NCBI GenBank assembly: GCA_020725585.1
Contig: DYES01000008.1
Span: forward strand, 1 to 52,577
Length of the DNA stretch: 52,577 bases
From: Desulfovirgula sp.
GTDB taxonomy: Bacteria; Bacillota; Desulfotomaculia; Desulfotomaculales; Nap2-2B
Direction: 5' to 3'
Part shown: positions 8,440 through 18,235 of the stretch, in pieces
Position numbering within the stretch: position 1 is the first letter of the stretch
Layout of the letters: every line of letters starts with the position of its first letter
The notes under the pieces: generated by a model
Seen by the model: the letters and a program-made list of their open reading frames with translations, nothing else
The model's database searches: none
Told to the model about the DNA's origin: nothing
Made by a program: the position numbers and the translations under genes

Positions 8440-9633
8440 TCATTCCCGCAGGGACAGCGCCGCGTCCAGGATGCGGTCGGCCAGGGCGGTTTTTTCCATG
8501 AGGGGCAGGTCCACCGTTTCCCCGCTGCGGTAAATCAGCTTCACGATGTTGGTGTCCGCGCCGAAGCCGGCCCCGGGGCGGGTGACGTCGTTGGCCACGA
8601 GCAAATCCGCGTTTTTCTCCGCAAGCTTGCGCCGGGCGTTGGCCAGCAAATTTTCCGTTTCCGCGGCGAAGCCCACCAGCACCTGGTGCGGCTGTTTGCG
8701 CCGGCCCAGCTCGAAAAGGATGTCCGGGTTTCTTTCCAGTTCGATAACCAGGGTTTCCCCTTCTTTTTTAATTTTTTGCTCCGCCGTTTTGGCCGGCCGG
8801 TAATCGGCCACCGCAGCGGCCTTAACGACGATGTCCGCCTGTGGAAAATGCTCGAGAACCGCCTCGTACATTTGCTGCGCGGTCTCCACGAAGACCACCT
8901 GCACGCCCCCCGGCGGGGCCAGGGCAGTCGGGGCGGAAACCAGCGTGACGGCGGCCCCCCGCGCCGCCGCGGCCCGGGCCAGGGCGTAGCCCATCTTCCC
9001 CGAGCTGTAGTTGGAGATAAAGCGCACGGGATCGATCGGCTCCCTGGTGCCGCCGGCAGTAACCAGCACCCGCAGTCCACGCATATCCTGAGCCGGACCC
9101 AGCAGCCTGGCGATCTCTTCAAAAATTTCCTCCGGCTCGGGGAGTCGGCCTTCCCCCTGCTCCCCGCAGGCCAGCTGCCCTCTTCCCGGTTCCAGCACGC
9201 GGTGGCCGTAACGCTTCAGCGCGGCAATATTCGCCTGGGTGGCCGGGTTCCTGTACATCTGCACGTTCATCGCCGGGCAAAATAAAACGGGACCTTTGGC
9301 GGCCAGGATGGTTGCACTCAAAAGGTCGTCCCCTAAGCCGTGCGCGGCCTTGGCCAGAATGTTGGCGGTCGCCGGAGCCACCACCAGCAGGTGCGCTTTG
9401 GCCAGTTCGATGTGGGGTATCAGCCGGCCCCCGGCGCCGCCAAACAGATCCGTATGCACGGGATTGCCGGTGAGGGCGGCAAACGTGGCCGGCGCCACAA
9501 ACTTGCAGGCGCCGGCCGTCATGATCACGTGCACGTCGGCCCCCGCTTTCGCCAGCAAACTGGCCACTTCCGCCGCCTTGTAGGCGGCGATGCTCCCCGT
9601 CACCCCGAGCGTGATAAACTTTCCCTTCAACAT
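8440..9633 (-). CDS. coaBC: Phosphopantothenoylcysteine decarboxylase / phosphopantothenate-cysteine ligase
   Basis: About 397 aa, a bifunctional coenzyme A biosynthesis enzyme. The N-terminal CoaC flavoprotein half has GVTGSIAAYKAAE, VVAPATANILAK and the PAMNVQMY segment. The C-terminal CoaB half begins near VLVTAGGTREPIDPVRFISN and holds KAAAVADYRP and the nucleotide-binding Lys region. I chose ATG 9633 because the protein then begins MLKGKFITLGVTGSIAAYKAAE as the family does; the ribosome binding site is weak and ATG 9675 remains possible. It closes the yicC-remA-gmk-rpoZ-coaBC operon. Confidence 0.96.
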   Translation of the reverse strand: MLKGKFITLGVTGSIAAYKAAEVASLLAKAGADVHVIMTAGACKFVAPATFAALTGNPVHTDLFGGAGGRLIPHIELAKAHLLVVAPATANILAKAAHGLGDDLLSATILAAKGPVLFCPAMNVQMYRNPATQANIAALKRYGHRVLEPGRGQLACGEQGEGRLPEPEEIFEEIARLLGPAQDMRGLRVLVTAGGTREPIDPVRFISNYSSGKMGYALARAAAARGAAVTLVSAPTALAPPGGVQVVFVETAQQMYEAVLEHFPQADIVVKAAAVADYRPAKTAEQKIKKEGETLVIELERNPDILFELGRRKQPHQVLVGFAAETENLLANARRKLAEKNADLLVANDVTRPGAGFGADTNIVKLIYRSGETVDLPLMEKTALADRILDAALSLRE

Positions 9634-9713
9634 AAGCGGCGGCTTGTCCGTACCAGATCCCTGCTCAAGGCCCATAAACCCCGGCGGCCGGCCCTTCGCG
9701 GCTGACGGCCAAG

Positions 9714-9914
9714 CTACTTCCTCCCCTCCCTGGTGTGCCGGAATTTCACCCTGCCGCTGGCGATTTCCTGGAGCGCCCTGGTTACGGGCTTGTTCCCGTT
9801 CAGCTCGCCTTCCCCCGCCTCGGTAAGCTTCCTTGCGCGTTTAGCAGCCATGACAACTAGCGTGTAACGACTATCAACCTTTTTCATGAGCTCGTCCAGA
9901 GATGGTTGATTCAT
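9714..9914 (-). CDS. rpoZ: RNA polymerase omega subunit
   Basis: 66 aa. The small omega subunit helps assemble RNA polymerase. The family pattern is clear: an N-terminal SLDELMKKVDSRYTLVVMAAKRAR helix and the later NKPVTRALQEIASGRV segment. The start overlaps the 3' end of gmk by 41 bases, which suggests translational coupling. It lies between gmk and coaBC, as in most Firmicutes. Confidence 0.95.
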   Translation of the reverse strand: MNQPSLDELMKKVDSRYTLVVMAAKRARKLTEAGEGELNGNKPVTRALQEIASGRVKFRHTREGRK

Positions 9915-10536
9915 TGCGATCCCCCGCGCAACATCTAAAATCTAGCCCTAATCCAACTCTAAATCGTGTTGTACGGCATTTTTCGGCGACGATGATGGAC
10001 CGGATCTTTTCCACCGCCTGCTCGACCCGGTCGTTGACTACAGCGTAATCATAAAGAGAAAGCGACTGCATCTCGGTTTGCGCCCACTGCAGCCGTTTTT
10101 CCACTTCCTCCCCCGGCTCGCTTCCCCGCTTCACCAGGCGCATCCTAAGCTCTTCCCAGGACGGGGGGAGAAGAAAAATTAAAACCGCTTCACTAAACTT
10201 TTGCTTTACCTGAAGCCCCCCCTGAACGTCGATCTCCAGCAGCACGTCTTTTCCCTGTGCTAAAGCCTCTTCTGCCGCGCGGCGGGGAGTCCCGTAGTAA
10301 TTGTCGTACACCCTCGCCCACTCCAGCAATTCACCGCGCGCGATCATTTCCGAAAAGCGGTCCCGGGAAACAAAATAATAATTGACGCCGTCCATTTCGC
10401 CGCTCCGGGGGGGCCTGGTGGTCGCCGAAATAGAAAGCACCAGGCCGGGCAACTGGCGGAGCAAAGCCTGAGCAACCGTACCCTTTCCCGCTCCGGAAGG
10501 CCCGGATAAAACAACCAGTATGCCCTCAGGCGCCAT
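9874..10536 (-). CDS. gmk: Guanylate kinase
   Basis: 220 aa. It phosphorylates GMP to GDP. The P-loop GPSGAGKGT is at about residues 12-20. The GMP-binding region TTRPPRSGEMDGVNYYFV and the LLEIDVQGG motif are intact. The last about 20 residues extend past the usual family end and overlap rpoZ, so the C-terminal tail is a lineage-specific addition. It starts two bases after the remA stop. Confidence 0.96.
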   Translation of the reverse strand: MAPEGILVVLSGPSGAGKGTVAQALLRQLPGLVLSISATTRPPRSGEMDGVNYYFVSRDRFSEMIARGELLEWARVYDNYYGTPRRAAEEALAQGKDVLLEIDVQGGLQVKQKFSEAVLIFLLPPSWEELRMRLVKRGSEPGEEVEKRLQWAQTEMQSLSLYDYAVVNDRVEQAVEKIRSIIVAEKCRTTRFRVGLGLDFRCCAGDRNESTISGRAHEKG

Positions 10537-10538
10537 CG

Positions 10539-10829
10539 CTAGTTGGCGGCTTCCTCGGCCGCGGCCGCCGGAGCCGTTTCTTTGCTCCCCAGGTTCCCCA
10601 GGCGGTGCGCCACCGTTTCCGGCTGCACTGCGGATAAAATGACGTGGTCGCTGTCCGTGATGATCACCGCCCTGGTGCGGCGTCCGTAGGTGGCGTCAAT
10701 GAGCATGCCGCGGTCGCGCGCCTCGTTGATGATCCGTTTTATAGGGGCGGATTCCGGGCTGACGATGGCGATAATGCGGTTTGCCGAAACAATGTTGCCG
10801 AAACCGATGTTAATTAATTTAATATCCAC
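10539..10829 (-). CDS. remA: RemA-like extracellular matrix regulator (DUF370)
   Basis: 96 aa. RemA is a DNA-binding protein that in Bacillus activates biofilm matrix and osmoprotection genes. The family core [29 protein letters not shown] and the [22 protein letters not shown] segment are present. The C-terminal Ala/Glu tail is variable. Start codon GTG with GGAGGG upstream. In many Firmicutes this gene sits between yicC and gmk, as here. Confidence 0.93.
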   Translation of the reverse strand: MDIKLINIGFGNIVSANRIIAIVSPESAPIKRIINEARDRGMLIDATYGRRTRAVIITDSDHVILSAVQPETVAHRLGNLGSKETAPAAAAEEAAN

Positions 10830-10939
10830 TTTATTCCCTCCTATATTTTAGCCGCACAAGAAACCTTTTTGGCACCCTTTGGTGTTCTCCACGCCCTGGC
10901 CAAAACCGGCGCTTTTTAAAATACCCGCCCCCGGTGCTA

Positions 10940-11818
10940 CTACTCCACGTTCTGGATCTGCTCCCTTATTTTTTCCAGCTCGCTCTTCACTTCCACCACG
11001 ATCTGGCTGATCCTTAAATCGCCGGCTTTGTGCGCAATGGTGTTGATTTCCCTGTTCAATTCCTGCACCAGAAAATCCATCTTTCTTCCCACCGGCCCGG
11101 CTTCCCCGCAGCAAAGGCGCAGCTGTTCCAGGTGGCTGGCAATGCGCACCGTTTCTTCGCTGATGTTCGAGCGTTCGGCAAACAAAGCCACCTCGCCGGC
11201 CAGGCGGACCGGGTCGACAGCGCCGCCGGGGACCAGCTCCTGCGCCCGCTGCGCCAGGCGCTCGCGGTACTCCTCCACCACCAGGGGCGCCCTGCCTTCG
11301 ATTTCTTTATTTAACTGCTCAATGCGCGCGATGCGGGTCATGATATCCGCCGCCAGCCTGGCCCCTTCGGTCCTGCGCATCTCCAGCAGGGCAGAAAGCG
11401 CCTCCATAAGGGCTTGTTCAACGGCCGCCCAGATCTCTTCGATGTCCTCGGCGGGCTCTTCGAGGGCGAAAATCCCCGGCAGGGCTGCAAAATGCTCCAA
11501 TCTCACGTCCTGGTCGATTTCCAGTTCGCCCGTAAGCTCTCTCATTGCCTTATAATACGCCGCCGCAAGGCTTTTGTCAACTTTCACCGCGAGATTTTTC
11601 GGGCCGGCCTCCTCCACGGTGAGATAGCAATCAACCCGCCCCCGGGAAACGACCGCCTGGATCTTCTCCCGGATCCGGTCTTCAATTTGCAGCATATTTT
11701 TGGGCAGGCGCACAACCACTTCTAAAAACCGGTGATTGAGCGACTTCAGCTCCACGGTAAATTTCTTTCCCGCACCGGCCCCTTCCCCGCGGCCGTAGCC
11801 CGTCATGCTTTTGAGCAA
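10940..11818 (-). CDS. yicC: YicC-family endoribonuclease-like protein
   Basis: About 292 aa. The N-terminus KSMTGYGRGEG and the C-terminus KMDFLVQELNREINTIAHKA...ELEKIREQIQNVE are the two YicC/YloC family hallmarks. Family members have been linked to RNA cleavage or decay (established for E. coli YicC). The TTG at 11818 has GGAGG eight bases upstream and gives MLKSMTGYG; ATG 11806 is the alternative. The frame is open to 11908, but that would add an atypical leader. First gene of the remA-gmk-rpoZ-coaBC operon. Confidence 0.93.
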   Translation of the reverse strand: MLKSMTGYGRGEGAGAGKKFTVELKSLNHRFLEVVVRLPKNMLQIEDRIREKIQAVVSRGRVDCYLTVEEAGPKNLAVKVDKSLAAAYYKAMRELTGELEIDQDVRLEHFAALPGIFALEEPAEDIEEIWAAVEQALMEALSALLEMRRTEGARLAADIMTRIARIEQLNKEIEGRAPLVVEEYRERLAQRAQELVPGGAVDPVRLAGEVALFAERSNISEETVRIASHLEQLRLCCGEAGPVGRKMDFLVQELNREINTIAHKAGDLRISQIVVEVKSELEKIREQIQNVE

Positions 11819-11868
11819 GAGATTCTCCTCCACTGGCAGGACTTTTGGCAGACTGTCGCCGGGGAGCG

Positions 11869-13062
11869 TTATTCCACGCTCGTCAAGACCTCTTCTATGC
11901 GGTCGCACCCCTCTTTGATGTTTTCCATGGAGGTGGCGTAGGATAAGCGGAAGCAGGTGTCGTCCCCAAAGGCCACGCCCGGCACTACGGCCACTTTAGC
12001 TTCCTCCAGGAGAATGGCGGCCAGGTCGGCGGCGCCGCCGATGCGCTTTCCCCGGTAAGCGCGCCCGATAAACTTTTCCACGCTGGGGAAGAGGTAAAAG
12101 GCCCCGCCGGGGCGGTGGCAGGAGATTCCCGGGATGCCGAGCAGACGCTCCAGCATGTAGTCGCGCCGGCGCTTGAATTCTGCCACCATCTGCTTGAGCG
12201 GCTCCTGCGTCCCCGTTAAGGCGGCCACGCTTGCCGCCTGGGCGACGGACGTGGGGTTGGAGGTGGAATGGCTCTGCAAATCCGTCATCGCCCTGGCCAC
12301 GGGGGTGGGGGCGGCAGCGTAGCCGATCCGCCAGCCGGTCATGGCGTAGCTCTTCGATACGCCGTTAATCACCACGGTCAGCTCTTTGAGCCCGGGGTCG
12401 AGGGAAGCTATGCTGACGTGCTCTAAGCCGTCGTAAATTAATTTTTCGTAAATCTCGTCGGAGATGATGGTGATGCGCATCTTTAGCAGCACCTCCCCCA
12501 AAGCGGCCAGTTCTTCCCTGGTGTACACCGACCCGGTGGGGTTGCTCGGGCTGTTTAAAATAATCATCCTGGTGCGCGGGCTGACCACCGACTCCAGCTC
12601 TTCCACGGTAAGTTTAAAGCCGTTTTCCGCCCTGGTCTGCACGATCACCGCCCGGCTTTTCGCCAGCTTAATTTGCTCCAGGTAACTGACCCAGTAAGGA
12701 GCCGGCAAGATGATCTCGTCCCCTTCGTCGCAGAGCGCCTGGATGGCGTTGTACAGGGAATGCTTGGCCCCGCAGGAAACCACGATCTGCTCCGGCTCGT
12801 AAACCAGGCCGTTGTCCTCCTTAAATTTTTTCACGATGGCTTCCTTTAAGGCAGGCGTCCCGCCTACGGGGGTGTATTTGGTGGCTCCTTTCTGCAGCGC
12901 CTCGATGGCGGCCTGCTTGATGTGCTCCGGAGTATCGAAATCGGGTTCGCCGGCGCCAAAGTTAATGACGTGAACGCCCGCAGCGATCATCTTTTTGGCC
13001 TGTGCGTCGATGCTTAAGGTCGGCGAAGGGCTGATGTTTTTCACCCTGGCGGCCAGTTTCAT
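11869..13062 (-). CDS. aspC: Aspartate-type aminotransferase (class I/II, PLP)
   Basis: 397 aa. It transfers an amino group between aspartate and 2-oxoglutarate or a related pair. Class I aminotransferase features: GAGEPDFDTP, the NSPSNPTG motif, SDEIYEKLIYDG, the PLP Lys in SKSYAMTGWRIGY and the substrate Arg near CFRLSYA. It sits 21 bases downstream of dapL and probably supplies aspartate-family metabolism; exact specificity cannot be read from sequence. RBS GGGGGAAAACC before ATG. Confidence 0.92.
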   Translation of the reverse strand: MKLAARVKNISPSPTLSIDAQAKKMIAAGVHVINFGAGEPDFDTPEHIKQAAIEALQKGATKYTPVGGTPALKEAIVKKFKEDNGLVYEPEQIVVSCGAKHSLYNAIQALCDEGDEIILPAPYWVSYLEQIKLAKSRAVIVQTRAENGFKLTVEELESVVSPRTRMIILNSPSNPTGSVYTREELAALGEVLLKMRITIISDEIYEKLIYDGLEHVSIASLDPGLKELTVVINGVSKSYAMTGWRIGYAAAPTPVARAMTDLQSHSTSNPTSVAQAASVAALTGTQEPLKQMVAEFKRRRDYMLERLLGIPGISCHRPGGAFYLFPSVEKFIGRAYRGKRIGGAADLAAILLEEAKVAVVPGVAFGDDTCFRLSYATSMENIKEGCDRIEEVLTSVE

Positions 13063-13081
13063 GGTTTTCCCCCCTCATTCT

Positions 13082-14260
13082 TTAAAATCTAACCGGGCCG
13101 ATATTGCTCTTGATCCTGGCGATTGCTTCCTTAAGCCGGCCGGTGGGGACCGTCAAAGACATCCGGAAGTAGCCTTCGCCGGCGGCGCCGTAGCCGGTGC
13201 CGGGAGTGATCACCACGCCGGCCTTTTCCAAAAGAGCCTCGGCGAAAGATGCGGACGTGTACCCCGCCGGCACAGGCGCCCAGACGTAGAAGGTGGCCTT
13301 GGGCTTTTCCAGGCGCCAGCCCAGGGAGTTTAAGCCGTCGACGAGCATGTCCCGCCGCTGCCGGTAAATCTCGTTCACTTCCTTCAAACTGTCCAGCGGG
13401 CCTTCCAGGCCGGCGATGGCCGCTTTTTGAATGGCGTTGAACTGCCCGGAGTCGATATTCGACTTCAGGCGGCCCAGGGCCTCTACGGCAAAAGTGTTGC
13501 CAACGGCCCAGCCAATGCGCCAGCCGGTCATATTAAAGGTTTTGGACAGGGAGCCGAATTCAATGCCTACCTCTCTGGCTCCCGGTACCTGCAAGAAAGA
13601 AATGGGCCGGTAGCCGTCGAAGGCCACTTCGGTGTAGGCCGCGTCGTGGCAGACGAGAATGGCAAATTCTTTCGCGAAGGCGATTGCCTCGGAAAAGAAA
13701 GCTTCCTCCGCAACCGCGCCCGTCGGGTTGTTGGGGTAGTTTAAAAACATTACTTTGGCCTTTTTGGCCACCTCCGCGGGTATGTCTGCAAAATCCGGAA
13801 GAAAGCCTTTTTCGGGCCGTAATTTCATATAGTAAGGCACTGCGCCCGCCAAAATGGAACTCCCGGCGTAAACAGGGTAGCCGGGATCGGGCACCAGCAC
13901 GGGATCGCCCGGGTCCAGGTAGCACCACGGGAGGTGGGCGATGCCCTCTTTAGAGCCAATCAGGGTGACTACTTCCGTCCGGGGGTCCAGTTCCACGCCA
14001 AAGCGGCGTTTATACCACCCGGCTACGGCCTGCCTGTATTCAAGCATGCCTACGGAGGAGGGGTACTGGTGGTTGGCCGGATTCCTGGCTTCCCTGCTCA
14101 ACTCTTCGATAATATGCTCCGGCGTGGGCAGGTCGGGGTCGCCGATGCCCAGGCTGATGACGTCCACCCCCGCCGCCTTTTTTTGCGCAATCAGCTGTTC
14201 GATGCGGGCGAAAAGGTAAGGGGGCAGGTTTTTGATGCGCTGCGCTTCGCTAAACTGCAA
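13082..14260 (-). CDS. dapL: LL-diaminopimelate aminotransferase
   Basis: 392 aa. It converts tetrahydrodipicolinate directly to LL-diaminopimelate, bypassing the succinylase and acetylase routes to lysine. It is a class I PLP enzyme: [34 protein letters not shown], the PLP Lys in [15 protein letters not shown], and a C-terminal FRMSLT. Placement beside dapF strongly supports the DapL assignment over other aminotransferases. Start TTG 14260 with a strong AAAGGAGG upstream. Confidence 0.92.
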   Translation of the reverse strand: MQFSEAQRIKNLPPYLFARIEQLIAQKKAAGVDVISLGIGDPDLPTPEHIIEELSREARNPANHQYPSSVGMLEYRQAVAGWYKRRFGVELDPRTEVVTLIGSKEGIAHLPWCYLDPGDPVLVPDPGYPVYAGSSILAGAVPYYMKLRPEKGFLPDFADIPAEVAKKAKVMFLNYPNNPTGAVAEEAFFSEAIAFAKEFAILVCHDAAYTEVAFDGYRPISFLQVPGAREVGIEFGSLSKTFNMTGWRIGWAVGNTFAVEALGRLKSNIDSGQFNAIQKAAIAGLEGPLDSLKEVNEIYRQRRDMLVDGLNSLGWRLEKPKATFYVWAPVPAGYTSASFAEALLEKAGVVITPGTGYGAAGEGYFRMSLTVPTGRLKEAIARIKSNIGPVRF

Positions 14261-14318
14261 AAAGAAAACCTCCTTTGTTTCTCCTTATCTGGAAGAGCCT
14301 GTTTTTTTAACAATTTCT

Positions 14319-15155
14319 CTAGACCGGAAAGTTCCCGGTGAAAACCTCTTCGGCCGGGCCGGTCATGTAAAGGTGGTTGTCGGCCGCCCATTCGATGAGC
14401 AGGCTGCCCAGGGGCAGGTGCACCTTCACCCTTTTTTCCGTCAGCCCGTTTAAAGAGCCGGCCACCGCGGCGGCGCAGGCTCCCGTGCCGCAGGCCAGGG
14501 TGGCCCCGGCCCCCCTTTCCCATACGCGCATTTTGACTTCCTCGGGGTTCAGCACCTTGACGAACTCCACGTTGGTGCGCTGGGGAAAGGCGGGGTGGTG
14601 CTCGATGAGCGGGCCTATCTGGGCCAGCGGCAGCTCTTCCACATCCGGCACGAAAATCACGCAGTGCGGGTTACCCATGGAAACGGCGGTCATCTTAAAA
14701 ACGTGGTCGCCCACTAAAAGCGGCTCGCCGATCACCCAACCGGGCGGCCCCAACATGGGTATCTGGGACCTTTCCAGGCGGGGCTCTCCCATGTCCACCC
14801 GCACACCGGCCACCCGGCTCCCCTCCAAAATAACCTGCGGCCGTATAATTCCCGCCAGGGTCTGGACCTGGATGACTTGGCCGGGCACAAGGCCGCGCTC
14901 GTAAAGGTATTTCGCCACGCAGCGGATGGCGTTGCCGCACATCTGAGCCTCGCTGCCGTCGGAGTTAAAAATGCGCATCTGCACGTCCGCCTTTTCGCTG
15001 GGCAAGAGGATGACCAGGCCGTCCGCCCCCACGCCCACGTGGCGGTGGCAGATCCTCCTGGCCAGTTCTCCTAAATCGGGGGCGTCCAGGGGCTGCCGCC
15101 GGGCGTCGACAAGTACGAAGTCGTTGCCCAAACCGTGAACTTTTACAAAATCCAT
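14319..15155 (-). CDS. dapF: Diaminopimelate epimerase
   Basis: 278 aa. It converts LL- to meso-diaminopimelate for lysine and peptidoglycan. The two active-site cysteines are in [10 protein letters not shown] (about residue 73) and [11 protein letters not shown] (about 222). The N-terminus [12 protein letters not shown] is typical. First gene of the dapF-dapL-aspC run, all minus strand, with short gaps. RBS GAGGTG before ATG. Confidence 0.97.
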   Translation of the reverse strand: MDFVKVHGLGNDFVLVDARRQPLDAPDLGELARRICHRHVGVGADGLVILLPSEKADVQMRIFNSDGSEAQMCGNAIRCVAKYLYERGLVPGQVIQVQTLAGIIRPQVILEGSRVAGVRVDMGEPRLERSQIPMLGPPGWVIGEPLLVGDHVFKMTAVSMGNPHCVIFVPDVEELPLAQIGPLIEHHPAFPQRTNVEFVKVLNPEEVKMRVWERGAGATLACGTGACAAAVAGSLNGLTEKRVKVHLPLGSLLIEWAADNHLYMTGPAEEVFTGNFPV

Positions 15156-15211
15156 AAAAACACCTCGTCTGTTTTACCGTAATTCTATCTTTCTTTATTA
15201 TTTCCTGCTAA

Positions 15212-17992
15212 TTATACTTTAAGATAAACAATTTTCTCCCTGGCCCGCATTTTTATACGATGATAGAAGACGCTTCCTAAAAATGGTATACCCGTTGCCG
15301 CCAGGATCACTCCCCACTGCGCCCAGTCGAGAGAAACGGTGCGGAAAAAGATCTGCAGAAAAGGTACCTGCGTTACGGCCACCTGCAAGACCGCCGAGAG
15401 GAGCACCGCCAGCAGGAGGGAGGGGTTGCTGAAAAATCCCGGCTCGAAAAGGGAGTGCCGCTCCGAACGGCAGATCAAGACATAAAAGAGCTGAAAGAAA
15501 ACCAGCGTGTTAAAGGCCACGGTTCTGGCCTGAGCCAGGTTGGCCGGGTTCCCTTGATAGGCGGCGGCGAAGATAAGCGTCGTCCCCAGGCCGATGAAAA
15601 GCCCCGCGCGCAAGATCCGCCAGCCCAGGCCGTGGGCGAAGACGCTTTCCCGCGGGTCCCGCGGCGGCCGGTACATGATGTCCTTGCCCACCGGTTCCAT
15701 CCCCAGGGCCATCGCCGGCAGGCCGTCGGTGATTAAATTCATCCATAAAATCTGGATCGGCAAAAGAGGCAGGGGGAGGCCGGCCAGCACTGCCAGGAGC
15801 ATGACCAGCACCTCCCCTATATTGCAGGAAAGCAGGTAGCGAATGGTCTTCCGGATGTTTTCGTAAATGCCCCGCCCTTCCTCCACTGCCGCTACGATGG
15901 TGTTAAAATTGTCGTCGGCCAGCACCATTGCCGCCGCTTCCCTGGTAACGTCGGTGCCGGCGAGGCCCATGGCGATGCCGATATCTGCCTCTTTCACGGC
16001 GGGTGCGTCGTTGACCCCGTCGCCGGTCATGGCCACCACGTGGCCGTTTTGCTTTAAGGCCCGCACGATGCGCAGCTTGTGCCGGGGGGCCACGCGGGCA
16101 AACACGCGCACATTTTGCACCTGGGCGCGCAGCTGTTCGTCGTCCAGGGCGTCCAGCTCCGGGCCCGTTAAAATCACGCCCTCTTTCTCCAGCAGGCCCA
16201 GCTCGCCGGCGACGGCGTGGGCGGTGAGCCGGTGGTCCCCCGTGATCATTACCACCCTGATGCCCGCCCGGCGGCACTTTTGAACGGCCGCCTGGGCGGA
16301 CGGCCGGGGCGGATCGATCATCCCCGCCAGCCCGGCAAAAACCAGCCCCTTCTCCACCTCTTCCTCGCTTAATCTGGCCGGGTCTTCGGCAGGGCCCGCG
16401 GGGAGCTCCCGGTAGGCCAGCGCCAGCACGCGCAGCGCGCGCTCGGCCAGCTCGCCGTTGGCTCTTAAAAATTCTTCCTTTTTTCTCCCTGTCAGCGGCA
16501 AAACGCCTCTGTCGCTCAAGTAATGGGTGCACAGCTCCAGCACCACGTCGGGCGCACCCTTTACGTAGGCCCGCAGCGTGCCGTCGGGCTGGCGGTAAAC
16601 CACCGTCATCCGCTTGCGGTCGGAGTCAAAAGGAAATTCAGCCACCCGCTGTTCCCTTTTTTCAATCTCTTCCCGCCAGGCCCCCCCTTTTGCCGCCATC
16701 ACCAGCAGCGCCCCTTCCGTGGGGTCGCCGCGCACTCCCCAGGCGGCGGGGCCGGGGCGCCTCCGGAAAACGTCCCGGAACATGCCGGCAATGCTGATTT
16801 CCCCCCTGGTCAAGGAGGCGTTATTGCACAGGGCGGCAATCTTTAAAAACAACTGCAGGCCGGGGTCGCGCACATCCATCCCTACGAAATCTCCCTTGGG
16901 ATCATATCCCTCCCCGGTGACTTCCGCCGCGCCTGCACCGGTTACGATCCTGCGCACGGTCATCTGGTTTTGCGTCAGCGTACCGGTTTTATCTGAGCAG
17001 ATCACGGTGGCGCAGCCAAGCGTTTCCACCGCCGAGAGTTTGCGGATAATCGCCTGCCGTCGGGCCATGCGCTGCACGCCGATGGCCAGGGCGACAGTGA
17101 CAATGGCCGGCAGCCCTTCCGGAATGGCCGCCACGGCCAGGCTGACGCCGGACAAAAACATCTGGTAGGCCTGCTCGCCGCGGTAAATGCCCAGCGCCAC
17201 CACCGCGGCACAGATGAAAAGGCACAGCGCCACCAGCACCTTGCCCAGGTGGGCCAGCCGGCGCTGGAGGGGGGTCTGGAATTTTTCCGCTTCCTGGATC
17301 AGGCCTGCGATGCGGCCCATTTCCGTGCCCATCCCCGTGGCCACCACCACCCCCCGCCCCCGGCCGCGGGTCACGACCGTGCCCATGTAGGCCATGTTGC
17401 GCGTTTCGGCCATGCTCACCGCCTGCTTCAAGGGGGCCGGGTCCTTTTTCACCGGCACCGACTCCCCGGTTAAAGAGGACTCTTCCGTCTCCAGGTTGAA
17501 GGCCTGCAGCAGGCGCAAATCTGCCGGGACGCGGTCACCCGTCTCCAGCAAAACAATATCCCCCGGCGCCAGCTCGGCGGCGGGAATCCTTTTTTCCAGC
17601 CCGTTCCGGAGCACCCTGGCTTCGGGGGAAACAAGCTGCCCTAACGCCTCTAAAGAACGCTCCGCCCGGTACTCGTGCACGCACCCCAGCACCGCGTTGA
17701 GCGTCACAATGGCTATGATCGCCAGCGCGTCCACGTACTCCCCCAAGAAGAGGGAAACAAGCGTGGCGGCCAGCAGGAGGATCACCATGAAATCCCGAAA
17801 CTGCCCTAAAAACATCGCCGGCAAGGAGACCCGGGCGGCCTTCACCAGCTGGTTGGGGCCAAAACGAGCCAGCCTTTCCCGGGCCTCCTGATCGGTCAGG
17901 CCTCTGGCTGCGTCGGACCGAAAAACCGCCAGGACCTCTTCAATCTCTAAAGCGTGCCAGTCGGCCAACTTCCAGTCACCCCTCGTCCGCAT
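15212..17992 (-). CDS. P-type cation-transporting ATPase (Ca2+-type, P2A-like)
   Basis: 926 aa. An ATP-driven membrane cation pump. Domains in order: N-terminal cation ATPase domain (about 10-80), TM1-2, actuator domain with TGES (about 175-178), TM3-4 with the ion-site PEGLPA (291-296), phosphorylation site DKTGTLTQ with Asp 334, nucleotide-binding domain, MTGDGVNDAPA hinge, then TM5-10 with NLITDGLPAMALG. PEGL in TM4 plus N..D in TM6 fits Ca2+ or Mn2+ pumps (SERCA/PMR1 type). Metal specificity is inference. RBS AAAGGACA before ATG. The leader holds a weak hairpin with a T-rich run. Confidence 0.93.
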   Translation of the reverse strand: MRTRGDWKLADWHALEIEEVLAVFRSDAARGLTDQEARERLARFGPNQLVKAARVSLPAMFLGQFRDFMVILLLAATLVSLFLGEYVDALAIIAIVTLNAVLGCVHEYRAERSLEALGQLVSPEARVLRNGLEKRIPAAELAPGDIVLLETGDRVPADLRLLQAFNLETEESSLTGESVPVKKDPAPLKQAVSMAETRNMAYMGTVVTRGRGRGVVVATGMGTEMGRIAGLIQEAEKFQTPLQRRLAHLGKVLVALCLFICAAVVALGIYRGEQAYQMFLSGVSLAVAAIPEGLPAIVTVALAIGVQRMARRQAIIRKLSAVETLGCATVICSDKTGTLTQNQMTVRRIVTGAGAAEVTGEGYDPKGDFVGMDVRDPGLQLFLKIAALCNNASLTRGEISIAGMFRDVFRRRPGPAAWGVRGDPTEGALLVMAAKGGAWREEIEKREQRVAEFPFDSDRKRMTVVYRQPDGTLRAYVKGAPDVVLELCTHYLSDRGVLPLTGRKKEEFLRANGELAERALRVLALAYRELPAGPAEDPARLSEEEVEKGLVFAGLAGMIDPPRPSAQAAVQKCRRAGIRVVMITGDHRLTAHAVAGELGLLEKEGVILTGPELDALDDEQLRAQVQNVRVFARVAPRHKLRIVRALKQNGHVVAMTGDGVNDAPAVKEADIGIAMGLAGTDVTREAAAMVLADDNFNTIVAAVEEGRGIYENIRKTIRYLLSCNIGEVLVMLLAVLAGLPLPLLPIQILWMNLITDGLPAMALGMEPVGKDIMYRPPRDPRESVFAHGLGWRILRAGLFIGLGTTLIFAAAYQGNPANLAQARTVAFNTLVFFQLFYVLICRSERHSLFEPGFFSNPSLLLAVLLSAVLQVAVTQVPFLQIFFRTVSLDWAQWGVILAATGIPFLGSVFYHRIKMRAREKIVYLKV

Positions 17993-18028
17993 GGTTTGTC
18001 CTTTAAAATAAATATTCCGGAGCGCTGG

Positions 18029-18050
18029 AAAAAATAACCGCGAAAGGCGG
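18029..18050 (-). terminator. Weak terminator-like hairpin in the ATPase leader
   Basis: On the minus strand CCGC, a 5-base loop and GCGG are followed by TTATTTTTT, about 40 bases upstream of the ATPase start. With only 4 bp in the stem it is weak. It could be an attenuator, but I recognise no known metal riboswitch (yybP-ykoY, NiCo or M-box) in the sequence before it. Confidence 0.3.
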
Positions 18051-18126
18051 CAAACAGCGGCAGGGTAAGATGCCAGCCGGCAGCTTTACTGTTCAGGAGA
18101 AAGGACGACCAGCCGGTCCCGGGATC

Positions 18127-18206
18127 ACCTGGCGTTCGTCCAACGTCGCTTCAGATTCTCTGCCTGGACGAACGCCAGGTTTCGCTGACCTAAAAGGTTA
18201 TAGCCA
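18127..18206. repeat. Palindromic intergenic repeat, copy A
   Basis: A perfect 16-bp stem, ACCTGGCGTTCGTCCA (18127-18142) / TGGACGAACGCCAGGT (18165-18180), with a 22-base loop. The right flank TTCGCTGACC...GGTTATAGCCA (18181-18206) recurs in other copies, and its inverted form begins copy E. It lies between the ATPase leader and the Spo0E-like gene. The loop is more diverged here than in the other copies. Confidence 0.85.
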
Positions 18207-18235
18207 TATTAGGTTATAATTATTTCGGCACAAAC

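Noticed and set aside
10848-11114. 88-aa minus-strand ORF after yicC
   Set aside because: Out-of-frame overlap with the yicC end; no motif or ribosome binding site.
18001-18126. yybP-ykoY manganese riboswitch before the ATPase
   Set aside because: The conserved GGGGAGTAG-type motif and partner loop are not visible on the minus strand.
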